Positions 55,626 through 64,000 of a stretch of 64,000 nucleotides of DNA are shown here, one piece after another. The position numbers and the translations under genes were made by a program. Where the stretch lies: the NCBI RefSeq assembly GCF_001677885.1, contig NZ_LOCQ01000048.1, positions 94,171-158,170 on the forward strand, given 5' to 3'. Every line of letters begins with the position of its first letter. Positions within the stretch are counted from its first letter, which is position 1. The notes under the pieces were generated by a model. That model did not search any database. It was not told the DNA's origin and was given only the letters and a program-made list of their open reading frames with translations. This DNA comes from Janthinobacterium psychrotolerans (GTDB taxonomy: Bacteria > Pseudomonadota > Gammaproteobacteria > Burkholderiales > Burkholderiaceae_D).

Positions 55626-57308
55626 TTAAGCCGTTACTTTCTGTTCGTCGCGCAGGGCGCGGCGCAAAATCTTGCCGACATTGGTCTTTGGCAGTTCATC
55701 CCTGAATTCGATGAATTTCGGCCGCTTGTAGCCCGTGAATTGTTCCTTGCAATAGGCCATCAGGGTCTCCACCGTCAGGTTCGGGTCCTTGCGCACCACA
55801 AACACTTTCACGGCTTCGCCCGAATGTTCGTCGGGCACGCCCACGCAGGCGCATTCGAGCACGCCCGGGTGGGCCGCGATCACGGCTTCGAGCTCATTCG
55901 GATACACATTGAAGCCCGACACCAGAATCATGTCCTTCTTGCGGTCGACGATTTTCACGTAGCCGCGCTCGTCCATGATGCCGACGTCACCGGACTTGAA
56001 GTAGCCGTCGGCCGTCATTACCTTGGCTGTCTCGTCGGGACGGTTCCAGTAGCCGCTCATCACCTGCGGGCCGCGGATGGCGATTTCACCGGCCTGGCCC
56101 AGCGCCACTTCATTGCCATCGTCGTCGAGGATGGCGATCTCGGTCGACGGAATCGGCAGGCCGATGGTGCCGGAAAACGCCGTGCTGTCGGCGCGGTTGC
56201 AGGTGGCCACCGGAGACGTTTCCGACAAGCCATAGCCTTCGATAATCGACACGCCGGTGGCCTGCTGCCACTTGTCATTGACCGATTTTTGCACCGCCAT
56301 GCCGCCGCCGTTGGCAATTTTCAGGCCGGAGAAATCGAGCCGCGCAAAGTCGGGGTGATTCACCAGCGCATTGTAGAGAGTGTTGACGGCCGGCAGCAGG
56401 TTGAACTTGTACTTGCCCAGTTCCTTGATCAGGCCGGGAATATCGCGCGGATTGGGCACCAGCACATTCAGGCCGCCCATGCGCGTGCCCCACAGCGCGC
56501 AGGCCGTCAGCGCGAAGATATGGTACAGCGGCAAGGCGCAGATGATGGTCAGCTGCTCCTTGTTGTCCGGGTCAAGCGCGGCCGACGACCATGCTTCCGT
56601 CTGCAGCACATTGGCGATCACATTGCGGTGGCTGAGCGTGGCGCCCTTCGACACGCCGGTGGTGCCGCCCGTATATTGCAGGAAGGCCGGGTCATTGATA
56701 TGCAGCTCGACGGGCGTCAACTTCATGCGGCTGCCGTGCGACAGCGCGCTCTTGAAACGCATGGCGTTCGGCAACGAATAAGCGGGCACCATCTTCTTGA
56801 CGTTGCGCACCACGAAATTGACCAGCAGGCCTTTCAGGCCACCGAGCATCTCGCCCATGCTGGCGACGATGATGTGTTTCACAGCCGTCTTGCTCAGCAC
56901 TTGCTCCAGGGTATGGGCAAAGTTTTCCAGCACGATGATCGCTTCGCTGCCCGAATCGTTGAGCTGGTGTTCCAGCTCACGCGCCGTGTACAGCGGATTG
57001 ACATTGACCACCGTGTAGCCGGCGCGCAGCACGGCCGCGATCGCCACCGGATACTGCAGCACATTGGGCATCATCAGGGCCACGCGCGCGCCTTTTTTCA
57101 GGCCGCGGCTTTGCAGAAAGGCGCCCAGCTGCCGCGAATAGGTATCGAGCTCGGCATAGGTGAGGAATTTGTCCATGCAGACATAGGCATTGCGGTCCGC
57201 ATATTTTTGAAACGCTTCTTCGAGCAAGTGCACCAGCGAACGGTATTGATCAGGATTGATCTCGGCGGGTACGCCGGGCGGATATGACTGCAGCCAAATT
57301 TTTTCCAT
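55626..57308 (-). CDS. fadD: Long-chain fatty acid-CoA ligase (first of tandem pair)
   Basis: A 560-residue paralogue of the following gene with the same motif set: FLQYTGGTTGVSKGA, YGLSETSPV, GYFKSGDVGIMDERGYVKIVDRKKDMILVSGFNVYPNELE and KTNVGKILRRALRDE. Start at 57308 has AAGAGG upstream. The 269 bp before it hold its promoter and no recognisable gene. Confidence 0.92.
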   Translation of the reverse strand: MEKIWLQSYPPGVPAEINPDQYRSLVHLLEEAFQKYADRNAYVCMDKFLTYAELDTYSRQLGAFLQSRGLKKGARVALMMPNVLQYPVAIAAVLRAGYTVVNVNPLYTARELEHQLNDSGSEAIIVLENFAHTLEQVLSKTAVKHIIVASMGEMLGGLKGLLVNFVVRNVKKMVPAYSLPNAMRFKSALSHGSRMKLTPVELHINDPAFLQYTGGTTGVSKGATLSHRNVIANVLQTEAWSSAALDPDNKEQLTIICALPLYHIFALTACALWGTRMGGLNVLVPNPRDIPGLIKELGKYKFNLLPAVNTLYNALVNHPDFARLDFSGLKIANGGGMAVQKSVNDKWQQATGVSIIEGYGLSETSPVATCNRADSTAFSGTIGLPIPSTEIAILDDDGNEVALGQAGEIAIRGPQVMSGYWNRPDETAKVMTADGYFKSGDVGIMDERGYVKIVDRKKDMILVSGFNVYPNELEAVIAAHPGVLECACVGVPDEHSGEAVKVFVVRKDPNLTVETLMAYCKEQFTGYKRPKFIEFRDELPKTNVGKILRRALRDEQKVTA

Positions 57309-57577
57309 GCTGTGCCTCTTGTCTCGAATAATCACGGGGGAGCCGGTGGATGTCGTCCGGCGCTGATTACTGCTGCGGATACGCTGTCCTGCAGTCATGA
57401 TGAGCATTCTTAAGAGCAATTGCTCGATGCCGCTTACGCGATGCTATCGGGCGCACGCCTTCCATGCAAGCGCTTTCAGCAGGTTTAGAACAGGAACTCC
57501 AAGGCTATTTTGTGTTGCAATGCAGCATAGAAAATACAGCGTTGCAGGAACTGCCTGCTTGGCAAACATGACAATCT

Positions 57578-58633
57578 TTACGGGTCACGGGGCAGGCTGT
57601 GTTGCAGACGCCGGCGACGCTCAGGCGGGTCCAGCAGAGACAATGTGTGCACTGCAGCATAAAAAGCACGAAAGTTCTTTTTTTCTTCCAGCAATTTTTT
57701 AAAGGCTGGCAAAAATTGATCGTAGGTCGCGACCGAAGCGAGGTGGGCATTGCTCAAAGGCTGCTCGAACCAGCGGTCATAACCGCCATAACCTCCCCAT
57801 TGCTGCTTGAGGATCTTGTACTCGTCTTGCAGTGCTGCAAACACCAGCGCCTTGCGCACGCGCTTGTCCGCGTCGGGCGCATCGCTGGCATACAGGGCCG
57901 CCAGTTGCGCCCGGTATTTGCGCAGCAGGGTCAGGAAATCGTGGCGCCGGCCCGTATATTGCAGATACGCGGCCTGCATGGCGGCATTGCCATCGTGCGC
58001 CAGCCAGCGCTGCACGCCGGCCTCTTCCACTGCGACGGCAAACGATTCGTTGAAGGCCGAGTCCCCTGGCACATACACCACCTGGTGCGCGAGCTCGTGA
58101 AAGATCATGCGCGCCAGTTCGGCGTCGTTATAGTTGATAAAGGTTGACAGCAGCGGATCGTCGAACCAGCCCAGGGTCGAATACGCCGGCACACCGCCGA
58201 CCTGCACATCGTAATGCTGGGCGCGCAAAGTATCCGCATAGGCCTGCGCCTCACTCCTGTCATAGTAGCCGCGGTAGGTGACGCAGCCGGCAATCGGGAA
58301 ACACCATTGCAGCGGCTGCAGCGACAGCTCCGGCGTGGCCACCACATTCCACAGCACAAACGGGCGCTGCACGGCGGCATAGGTCTTGTAGCTGCCATTG
58401 TCGGGCAGGCCCAGCTCGGTCACGGCAAACCGGCGGATCTGCTGCGCCTTGTGCAGGCGCGCTTTCAGGCGTGGCTCGGTGATCGGATCGCTCAGCCAGG
58501 CGTCGATCGGGCGCGCGGACGACCACAGCGAATACTGGCCCCGCGCCGCCTGCGTGTAATAGCGCAGCTGGGTGCAGCCAGCGAGCAGCAGACACAGCAT
58601 GCCCAGCACTGCGGCGGCGGGCATGCGGGCCAT
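57578..58633 (-). CDS. Lipoprotein aminopeptidase, HExxH metallopeptidase
   Basis: A 351-residue protein. N-terminus MARMPAAAVLGMLCLLLAGCTQ is a lipoprotein signal with the modified Cys. Residues near 175 hold MIFHELAHQVVYV, a zinc HExxH motif, and FNESFAVAVEEAGVQRW with a possible third ligand; NESFA patterns typify the putative aminopeptidase family PF10023. It begins 1 bp after the molybdopterin enzyme stop, so they form an operon. Confidence 0.82.
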   Translation of the reverse strand: MARMPAAAVLGMLCLLLAGCTQLRYYTQAARGQYSLWSSARPIDAWLSDPITEPRLKARLHKAQQIRRFAVTELGLPDNGSYKTYAAVQRPFVLWNVVATPELSLQPLQWCFPIAGCVTYRGYYDRSEAQAYADTLRAQHYDVQVGGVPAYSTLGWFDDPLLSTFINYNDAELARMIFHELAHQVVYVPGDSAFNESFAVAVEEAGVQRWLAHDGNAAMQAAYLQYTGRRHDFLTLLRKYRAQLAALYASDAPDADKRVRKALVFAALQDEYKILKQQWGGYGGYDRWFEQPLSNAHLASVATYDQFLPAFKKLLEEKKNFRAFYAAVHTLSLLDPPERRRRLQHSLPRDP

Positions 58634-58634
58634 G

Positions 58635-60710
58635 TCAGGCGGCCTTTTCCACTTCGACCAGCGTATCGTAGAAGGTCGGCGCGCGGCCCATGTCGGTCAG
58701 GCGCTGGCTGGTCACTTCATTGGCGTTCTTGCCGTCGCTGGCCAGTTTTTTCCACCATACCGACAGCCCCACCACCAGGCCGCGCCGCGCCTTGTCCGTC
58801 ACGCGCACCTTGGCCACGAAGCTGCCGCGGTCATTGAAGATGCGCACCATGTCGCCCACGGCAATGCCGCGCGCGCTGCAATCATCGGGATGCATGTCCA
58901 GGTGCGGCTCGCCTTCGGCCGCGCGCAGGCTTTTCACGTTGACGAAGGTGGAATTCAAAAAATTGCGTGCCGGTGGCGAAATCATTGCCAGCGGAAAGCG
59001 CGCCGCCAGTTCCGGGTTGCTGGCCGGCGACTCATACGGTGCGATATAGGTGGGCAGCGGATCGAGCCCGGCGTCCTGCATGGCCTGCGAGTAGAACTCG
59101 CATTTTCCTGACGGCGTGGGGAAACCGCCATCGGCAAACGGCGCGTCGGGCATCGCCAGCTTTTGCCAGCCCGTCCGCTTCAGCGATTCCCAGTCGAAAT
59201 GCACGGCGCGCGCATCCTTGGCGTCGAACGCCTGCGCCGCCAGCGCGTCGTCGCTGTCCTGGAAGCATGGGTCGTCAAAGCCCATGCGCTGCGCCAGCAG
59301 GCGGAAAATTTCCGTATTCGCTTTCGCTTCGCCCAGCGGCGCCACGGCCGCATTGTTGGCCATCATGTACAGATGGCCATAAGTCGAGTGCGCATCGACA
59401 TGTTCGAGCTGGGTGGTGGCCGGCAGCACGATATCGGCATAGTCGACGGTATCGGTCTGGAAGTGCTCGAGCACGACGGTAAACAAATCCTCGCGCGCAA
59501 AACCCTGCGCCACTTTCGACGAGTCCGGCGCCACCGCCAGCGGGTTCGAGTTGTAGACGATCACGGCCTCGACTTGCGGGCCGAATTCGGCCGAGCTTGC
59601 TTTCAGCAGGTCGTCACCGATGGTGCTCATATTGATGGTGCGCGGCGTACCCTTCAGCAAATCGGGCCGCTGCAGCGCCTTGCGGTTGACGGGAAACGAG
59701 CCCGAGCTCGACAGCTGCATGCCGCCGGCCGCATGGCGCCAGGCGCCCGTCAGCGCTGGCAGGCAGGCGATATTGCGCACCGCCATGCCGCCGCCGCGCA
59801 CGCGCTGCACGCCGTAGTTGGCGCGGATCGCCGCACCGTCACCGTTGCGGCAAGTCTGGCCGTACAGCCGCGCCAGTTCGATCACTTCCGTCGCGCTGAT
59901 GCCGCAGACCTCGGCAGTGCGCTCGGGCGTCCACTCCAGTGCGCGCTGTGTCAGCCGGTCATAGCCCAGGGTGTGCTGCGCGATATAGTCGTGGTCGACG
60001 AGGTCCTCCTTGATCAACACATGCATCAGCCCCAGCGCCAGCGCCGCATCGGTGCCGGGCAGCAAAGCGATATGCTGGTGGCATTTTTCGGCCGTCAGCG
60101 AGCGGTAGGGGTCGATGGCGACCAGGGTCGCGCCGTTGCGCTTGGCTTCCTGGGCACGCATCCAGAAATGCAGGTTCGACGCAATCGGATTGCCGCCCCA
60201 GATAATGATCAACTTGGCGTTCTGAAACTGTTCCATGTCCGTGCCAACCGTCGCGCCCACTGTGTAGCGGTAGCCGGTGGCGCCGGCCGAGGCGCAGATG
60301 GTGCGGTCGAGCAGGGAGGCGCCAAGCTGGTTGAAAAAGCGCGACGACATCGACTCGCCCTGCACCAGGCCCATGGTGCCGCAATAGCTGTACGGCAAAA
60401 TGGCCTGCGGATTGCGCGCCGCGATCGGCGCCAGGCGCGCGGCGATACTATCGAGCGCCTCGTCCCAGCTGATGGTCTCGAACTTGCCTTCGCCCTTCTT
60501 GCCCACGCGGCGCAGCGGATGCAGCAGGCGGTCCGCATGGTAGGTGCGCTCCGTAAAGCGCGACACCTTGGTGCACAGCACGCCAGCCGTGGTCGGATGG
60601 TCGGGATCGCCCTTGACAGCGGTAGCCACGCCGTCGGTCACGGTCACCAGCAAGGCGCAGGTATCGGGGCAATCGAGCGGGCAGGTCGCGCGCACTTGGG
60701 TGGTGGTCAT
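58635..60710 (-). CDS. Molybdopterin oxidoreductase with [4Fe-4S] site
   Basis: A 691-residue enzyme of the DMSO-reductase superfamily. Cys10, Cys14, Cys18 and Cys46 (CPLDCPDTC...GVLC) bind a [4Fe-4S] cluster. Then come IWGGNPIASNLHFWMR, VAIDPYRSLTAEKC and a C-terminal molydopterin dinucleotide-binding domain from about 580. It lacks any twin-Arg signal, so it is cytoplasmic. Closest forms are formate dehydrogenase- or acetylene hydratase-like oxidoreductases; substrate unknown. Start at 60710 chosen over a TTG 12 bp earlier. Confidence 0.88.
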   Translation of the reverse strand: MTTTQVRATCPLDCPDTCALLVTVTDGVATAVKGDPDHPTTAGVLCTKVSRFTERTYHADRLLHPLRRVGKKGEGKFETISWDEALDSIAARLAPIAARNPQAILPYSYCGTMGLVQGESMSSRFFNQLGASLLDRTICASAGATGYRYTVGATVGTDMEQFQNAKLIIIWGGNPIASNLHFWMRAQEAKRNGATLVAIDPYRSLTAEKCHQHIALLPGTDAALALGLMHVLIKEDLVDHDYIAQHTLGYDRLTQRALEWTPERTAEVCGISATEVIELARLYGQTCRNGDGAAIRANYGVQRVRGGGMAVRNIACLPALTGAWRHAAGGMQLSSSGSFPVNRKALQRPDLLKGTPRTINMSTIGDDLLKASSAEFGPQVEAVIVYNSNPLAVAPDSSKVAQGFAREDLFTVVLEHFQTDTVDYADIVLPATTQLEHVDAHSTYGHLYMMANNAAVAPLGEAKANTEIFRLLAQRMGFDDPCFQDSDDALAAQAFDAKDARAVHFDWESLKRTGWQKLAMPDAPFADGGFPTPSGKCEFYSQAMQDAGLDPLPTYIAPYESPASNPELAARFPLAMISPPARNFLNSTFVNVKSLRAAEGEPHLDMHPDDCSARGIAVGDMVRIFNDRGSFVAKVRVTDKARRGLVVGLSVWWKKLASDGKNANEVTSQRLTDMGRAPTFYDTLVEVEKAA

Positions 60711-60916
60711 GGTGCAATCCAAAAAGCGTCAGGGGAGCCGATACTGTAAACCATCGCGCGCCGGTCAGCCAGCGGCTGCGCACTTGGCAGGCTGTGCGCT
60801 GGCTCTGGAAGCGGGACACGGGCTACAATGGCTCAATCCCGCGCATGTTTTCGATCAAACGTGCCCGTCCCGGCGTGCCGTACACTGATGCGCGCCTGCA
60901 TCTACAGGAGAATACG

Positions 60917-62110
60917 ATGAAACTAGTTGAACCGATTCTGGCGTTTCAATCCGAGCTGCGACGGATCCGCCGCGACCTGCACGCCCATCCGGAATTATGC
61001 TACCAAGAACAGCGCACCTCCGACGTCGTTGCCGCCAGGCTGGCCGAGTGGGGCATCCCCGTCGTGCGCGGCCTGGGCCGTACCGGCGTGGTCGGCATTA
61101 TCCGGAACGGCAGCTCCAAGCGCGCCATCGGCATCCGCGCCGACATGGACGCCCTGCCGATGCAGGAAATGAATACCTTTGAACACGCCTCGCGCCATCC
61201 CGGCAAGATGCACGCCTGCGGCCACGACGGCCACACGGCCATGCTGCTGGGCGCCGCCCACCACCTGGCGCACAACCGCCATTTCGACGGTACCGTGTAT
61301 GTGATCTTCCAGCCGGCCGAAGAAGGCGGCGCCGGCGCGCGCGAAATGATCGCCGACGGCCTGTTTACGCAGTTCCCGATGGACGCCATCTACGGCATGC
61401 ACAACTGGCCAGGCGCCGCCGCTGGCACCCTGAGCGTGGTGGCCGGGCCGATGATGGCGTCGAGCAATGAATTTCACGTCACCGTCAAAGGCAAGGGCGC
61501 CCATGCGGCCCAGCCCCACAAGGGCATCGACCCGGTGATGGTGGCGGTGCAGATCGCGCAGAGCTGGCAGACCGTGATTACCCGCAACAAGAGCCCGCTC
61601 GACACGGCCGTGCTGTCGATCACGCAAATTCATGCCGGCAGCGCCACCAATGTGATCCCCGACGACGCCAGCCTGGTCGGCACCGTGCGCACCTTTACCA
61701 CGCCGTTACTGGACCTGATCGAAGAGCGCATGCGCGACATCGCCGTGCACACGGCCGCCGCCTTTGGCGCCGAGGTCGAATTCAGCTTCAAGCGCAACTA
61801 TCCGCCGCTGGTCAACCATGCGAAAGAAACCGCGTTTGCCGTGGAAGTGATGAAACAGGTGGTCGGCGCCGACCAGGTCAATGACAATGTCGAGCCGACC
61901 ATGGGCGCCGAAGATTTCGCGTTCTTCCTGCAGGAAAAAGCCGGCTGCTACATCTTTATCGGCAACGGCGATGGCGACCACCGCGACGGCGGCCACGGCC
62001 TGGGCCCATGCGTGCTGCACAATGGCAGCTACGATTTCAACGACAACCTGCTGCCAATCGGCGCCAGCTTCTGGGTCAAGCTGGCCGAAACCAGCTTGCC
62101 GCTGGCTTGA
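60917..62110 (+). CDS. M20D-family amidohydrolase (hippurate hydrolase type)
   Basis: A 397-residue zinc amidohydrolase. Motifs RRDLHAHPELCYQE, IGIRADMDALPMQE, HACGHDGHTAMLLGAA, FQPAEEGGAGAREMI, then a dimerisation domain and MGAEDFAFFLQEKAG near the C-terminus. The family hydrolyses N-acyl amino acids such as hippurate, indole-acetyl conjugates or diaminopimelate derivatives. CAGGAG lies 7-12 nt before the ATG at 60917. Convergent with the oxidoreductase gene, 5 bp apart. Confidence 0.9.
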   Translation: MKLVEPILAFQSELRRIRRDLHAHPELCYQEQRTSDVVAARLAEWGIPVVRGLGRTGVVGIIRNGSSKRAIGIRADMDALPMQEMNTFEHASRHPGKMHACGHDGHTAMLLGAAHHLAHNRHFDGTVYVIFQPAEEGGAGAREMIADGLFTQFPMDAIYGMHNWPGAAAGTLSVVAGPMMASSNEFHVTVKGKGAHAAQPHKGIDPVMVAVQIAQSWQTVITRNKSPLDTAVLSITQIHAGSATNVIPDDASLVGTVRTFTTPLLDLIEERMRDIAVHTAAAFGAEVEFSFKRNYPPLVNHAKETAFAVEVMKQVVGADQVNDNVEPTMGAEDFAFFLQEKAGCYIFIGNGDGDHRDGGHGLGPCVLHNGSYDFNDNLLPIGASFWVKLAETSLPLA

Positions 62111-62115
62111 TCAGA

Positions 62116-63018
62116 TTAACCGAGTTTATCTGGAGCAGCACCGAGACGCTGGCCAGGATTGATGGCTTCCAGAGCCAGCAGGGCGGCGGCGTGGTCTGCC
62201 GTCGCATGGGTTGCGGCAAGCGATTCATAGCGCTGCGTGACCAGCTGCGTCACCGGCAGCGTGATATTGGCAGCCTCGGCCGCCGCCAGAATATTGTGCA
62301 TGTCCTTGATCTGGCTTTTGACCTGGCCACCGGCGACGAAATTGCGCTCCAGCATACGCTGGCCATGCACCTCCAGAATGCGGCTCTCGGCAAAGCCGCC
62401 ACGTATCGCCGTGCGCACGGCGGCCGCATCGGCGCCCGCCGCCTGGGCCAATAGCAATGCTTCGGCCACGATATTCAGGGTGGCGCCGACGATCAGTTGA
62501 TTGCACAGCTTGGCGACCTGGCCGCTGCCGGCCGGGCCCACCAGCGTCGGACGTCCCATGGCGGCGAGAATAGTCGCCACCTTTTCATAATCTTCCTCGC
62601 TGCCGCCGGCCATGATGGCCAGGCTGCCGGCCTGCGCGCCGCCCACGCCGCCCGAGACAGGCGCATCGATAAAGGCATGGCCGGCCGCCTGCAAGGTCGC
62701 ATGGAATTGCTGCGCTTCCGACTGTTTGGTCGAACTCATGTCGACCCACAAGGCCGAGGCCTCCATGGTCGGCAAGGCGGCTTGCAGCACCTGCGCCACG
62801 ACCGGTCCGGCCTCCAGCATCGAGATCACGATCTGCGCGCCGGCGACGGCATCCGACAGCGATTCTGGCGCATTTGCCCCGGCCGCGCGCAATACCTGGG
62901 CCTTGCTGTGCGTGCGATTCCAAACTGTGACAGAATAACCCGCCTGCAGCAGGCGCCGGACCATTGGATCCCCCATCAGGCCAGTACCGAGAAATGCGAT
63001 TTTTGTAGAGAATGTCAA
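62116..63018 (-). CDS. 3-hydroxyisobutyrate dehydrogenase-like reductase
   Basis: A 300-residue beta-hydroxyacid dehydrogenase. N-terminal Rossmann KIAFLGTGLMGDPMVRRLL, then VDMSSTKQSEAQ, FIDAPVSGGVGGAQAGSLAIMAGG and GSGQVAKLCNQLIV with the catalytic Lys. Members reduce tartronate semialdehyde or oxidise 3-hydroxyisobutyrate. I place the start at TTG 63018 because AGGGG lies 5 nt upstream and the Rossmann fold then begins at residue 6; an ATG at 63063 would add 15 atypical residues. Divergent from pagL. Confidence 0.88.
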   Translation of the reverse strand: MTFSTKIAFLGTGLMGDPMVRRLLQAGYSVTVWNRTHSKAQVLRAAGANAPESLSDAVAGAQIVISMLEAGPVVAQVLQAALPTMEASALWVDMSSTKQSEAQQFHATLQAAGHAFIDAPVSGGVGGAQAGSLAIMAGGSEEDYEKVATILAAMGRPTLVGPAGSGQVAKLCNQLIVGATLNIVAEALLLAQAAGADAAAVRTAIRGGFAESRILEVHGQRMLERNFVAGGQVKSQIKDMHNILAAAEAANITLPVTQLVTQRYESLAATHATADHAAALLALEAINPGQRLGAAPDKLG

Positions 63019-63102
63019 TTGAACCCCTGAGTATCGAGTGGCGAAAACGGCAGCAAGACGCATGCCTGTGCAAACAAGACAAGCCTAACGGCCAATTTTA
63101 CG

Positions 63103-63675
63103 ATGAAAGCCTCTATGTTCTTCAAGAAGAATCTCCTCACCCTCGCCGCGGCAGTGACCGCACTGATGGCCGCCAGCTCCAGCTTTGCCGCTGATGACAA
63201 GCTGATCGACTCCGTCTACGGCGAGTACGCCAAGGGCGTGAAAATCCAGATGGTACGCGCCGGCGTCACCTCGAACTGGGACAAGGCCTGGTTCGTATCG
63301 AACGGCACGCAGCTGAGCGGTTACTGGGATGCGAGCATCGGCGGCTGGGACGGCAAGAGCTACAAGAACGTTCCGGGTCAGCATCAGAAGCTGTGGGACC
63401 TGGGCTTTACGCCAGTGTTCCGCTTTGAAAACACCAGCAAGCGCGGCTTCTACGCCGAAGCCGGCATCGGCGTGCACATGCTGTCGAAGCTGTACAACAA
63501 TGACGACGACCGCCTGTCGACCCACTTCCAGTTTGGCGACCATGCCGGCATCGGCTATGTGTTCGACAACAACTGGGAAGTCAGCGCCAAGATCCAGCAC
63601 TTTTCGAATGGCGGCTACAAGAAGCCAAACAGCGGCGTGAACTACGGCGTGGTCAAAGTGGCTTATCACTTCTGA
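63103..63675 (+). CDS. pagL: Lipid A 3-O-deacylase, PagL type
   Basis: A 190-residue outer-membrane beta-barrel enzyme. Signal peptide to about residue 29 (SSSFA), then alternating beta strands ending in Phe (VAYHF), the barrel end signal. The catalytic IQHFSNGGYKKPNSGVN motif contains His166 and Ser168; the residue 12 after the Ser, where Pseudomonas PagL has its catalytic Glu, is Asn180. It removes the 3-O acyl chain from lipid A, changing recognition by host and phage. Two ATGs 12 bp apart; no ribosome site is clear. A composite REP element lies just downstream. Confidence 0.85.
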   Translation: MKASMFFKKNLLTLAAAVTALMAASSSFAADDKLIDSVYGEYAKGVKIQMVRAGVTSNWDKAWFVSNGTQLSGYWDASIGGWDGKSYKNVPGQHQKLWDLGFTPVFRFENTSKRGFYAEAGIGVHMLSKLYNNDDDRLSTHFQFGDHAGIGYVFDNNWEVSAKIQHFSNGGYKKPNSGVNYGVVKVAYHF

Positions 63676-63696
63676 TCTACGCACGTTCGAGGTTCT

Positions 63697-63820
63697 GTAG
63701 GTCGGATTAGCGGAACGCGTAATCCGACACCACCACGGTCGCGGCCAACAATGTTGTCGGATTACGGTCGCAGCCAACAATGTTGTCGGATTACGGGCCT
63801 GCGGCCCTAATCCGACCTAC
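63697..63820. repeat. Composite REP element D (inverted ends, two 29-mers)
   Basis: A 124-bp element with GTAGGTCGGATTAGCG at the left and CTAATCCGACCTAC at the right. Between them a 29-bp unit, CGGTCGC(G/A)GCCAACAATG then TTGTCGGATTA, occurs twice at 63736-63764 and 63765-63793. The unit contains the same CCAACAATG core as in element A, with 29 bp instead of 23. It lies 21 bp past the pagL stop, before the rRNA terminator. Confidence 0.85.
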
Positions 63821-63837
63821 GCCCTTTTCGCCAGACG

Positions 63838-63872
63838 AAAAAAAACCCCGCTCATCACTGATCGGGGTTTTT
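63838..63872 (-). terminator. Terminator of the rRNA operon (bidirectional)
   Basis: AAAAACCCCG-N12-CGGGGTTTTT; T-runs on both strands. It lies 18 bp beyond the 5S 3' end and also ends pagL readthrough. Confidence 0.85.
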
Positions 63873-63890
63873 CTCTACTGCGAATAACAA

Positions 63891-64000
63891 GCCTGACGAT
63901 AACCTACTTTCACACTGGTTGCAGCACTATCATCGGCGCAAAGTTGTTTCACGGTCCTGTTCGGGATGGGAAGGGGTGGGACCAACTTGCTATGGTCATC
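63891..64000 (-). rRNA. rrf: 5S rRNA (5' end cut by window edge)
   Basis: The complement of this segment begins GATGACCATAGCAAG and ends GGTTATCGTCAGGC, the standard betaproteobacterial 5S sequence (conserved CCCATCCCGAAC loop and GAAAGTAGG near the end). Only about 5-6 bases at the 5' end fall outside the window. It belongs to an rRNA operon reading leftward, with its 23S gene beyond the right edge. Confidence 0.93.

Noticed and set aside
57309..57577. Gene in the gap upstream of the first fadD
   Set aside because: Only short frames without ribosome sites or recognisable sequence.
57721..57735. GTAGGTCGCGACC resembling a REP start
   Set aside because: It shares only eight bases, lacks the GATTAGCG part and lies inside the aminopeptidase frame.

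Overview
The window is about 63% GC, densely packed chromosomal DNA from a betaproteobacterium, most likely Oxalobacteraceae and close to Janthinobacterium, Duganella or Massilia. I infer this from the 5S rRNA end at the right edge, the arginine succinyltransferase pathway with a two-subunit first enzyme, the queA-tgt-yajC-secD-secF order and the paired DUF2844/DUF3443 genes. No plasmid, prophage or CRISPR signature is visible. I could run no similarity search; family names come from reading the translations.

Left part (1-12.3 kb): the N-terminal end of a secreted S9-type peptidase, two amino acid permeases, a RidA protein, an ABC-F ATPase, an AraC-type regulator in AT-richer DNA, a secreted DUF2844/DUF3443 pair whose second member carries two pepsin-like Asp motifs, an Old Yellow Enzyme, a glycine-zipper protein and a DUF1993 protein.

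Arginine catabolism (12.4-25.7 kb): one long minus-strand operon, astC-aruF-aruG-astD-astB-gdhB-astE. It converts arginine to glutamate and then, through the embedded NAD-glutamate dehydrogenase, to 2-oxoglutarate. Just upstream lies a gene for an ArgR-like regulator (GATase1 plus AraC domains). The operon promoter has a perfect -10 box and two direct-repeat half-sites resembling the Pseudomonas ArgR site.

Middle (25.8-44.1 kb): a MarR regulator, an HDOD protein, a hipA-hipB pair with the toxin gene first, a GST and a YafY regulator; the queA-tgt-yajC-secD-secF operon (tRNA queuosine and Sec export); recG; a REP-associated tyrosine transposase flanked by its repeats; a translationally coupled oxidoreductase/MFS/41-residue protein chain; and DUF3025 with pyrC.

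Right part (44.2-64 kb): a glutamate/aspartate ABC importer (gltIJKL), an Atm1-like ABC exporter, an acyl-CoA thioesterase, a PhoD phosphatase, a membrane LytTR regulator divergent from an acyltransferase, tandem fadD genes, a molybdopterin oxidoreductase with a lipoprotein aminopeptidase, an M20 amidohydrolase, a 3-hydroxyisobutyrate-dehydrogenase-like enzyme, a PagL-type lipid A deacylase, a composite REP element, and the terminator and 5S gene of an rRNA operon running in from the right.

Most interesting for follow-up: the ArgR-like operator with gdhB inside the arginine operon, the DUF3443 aspartic-protease motifs, the composite REP elements with internal tandem repeats, and the candidate LytTR operator.
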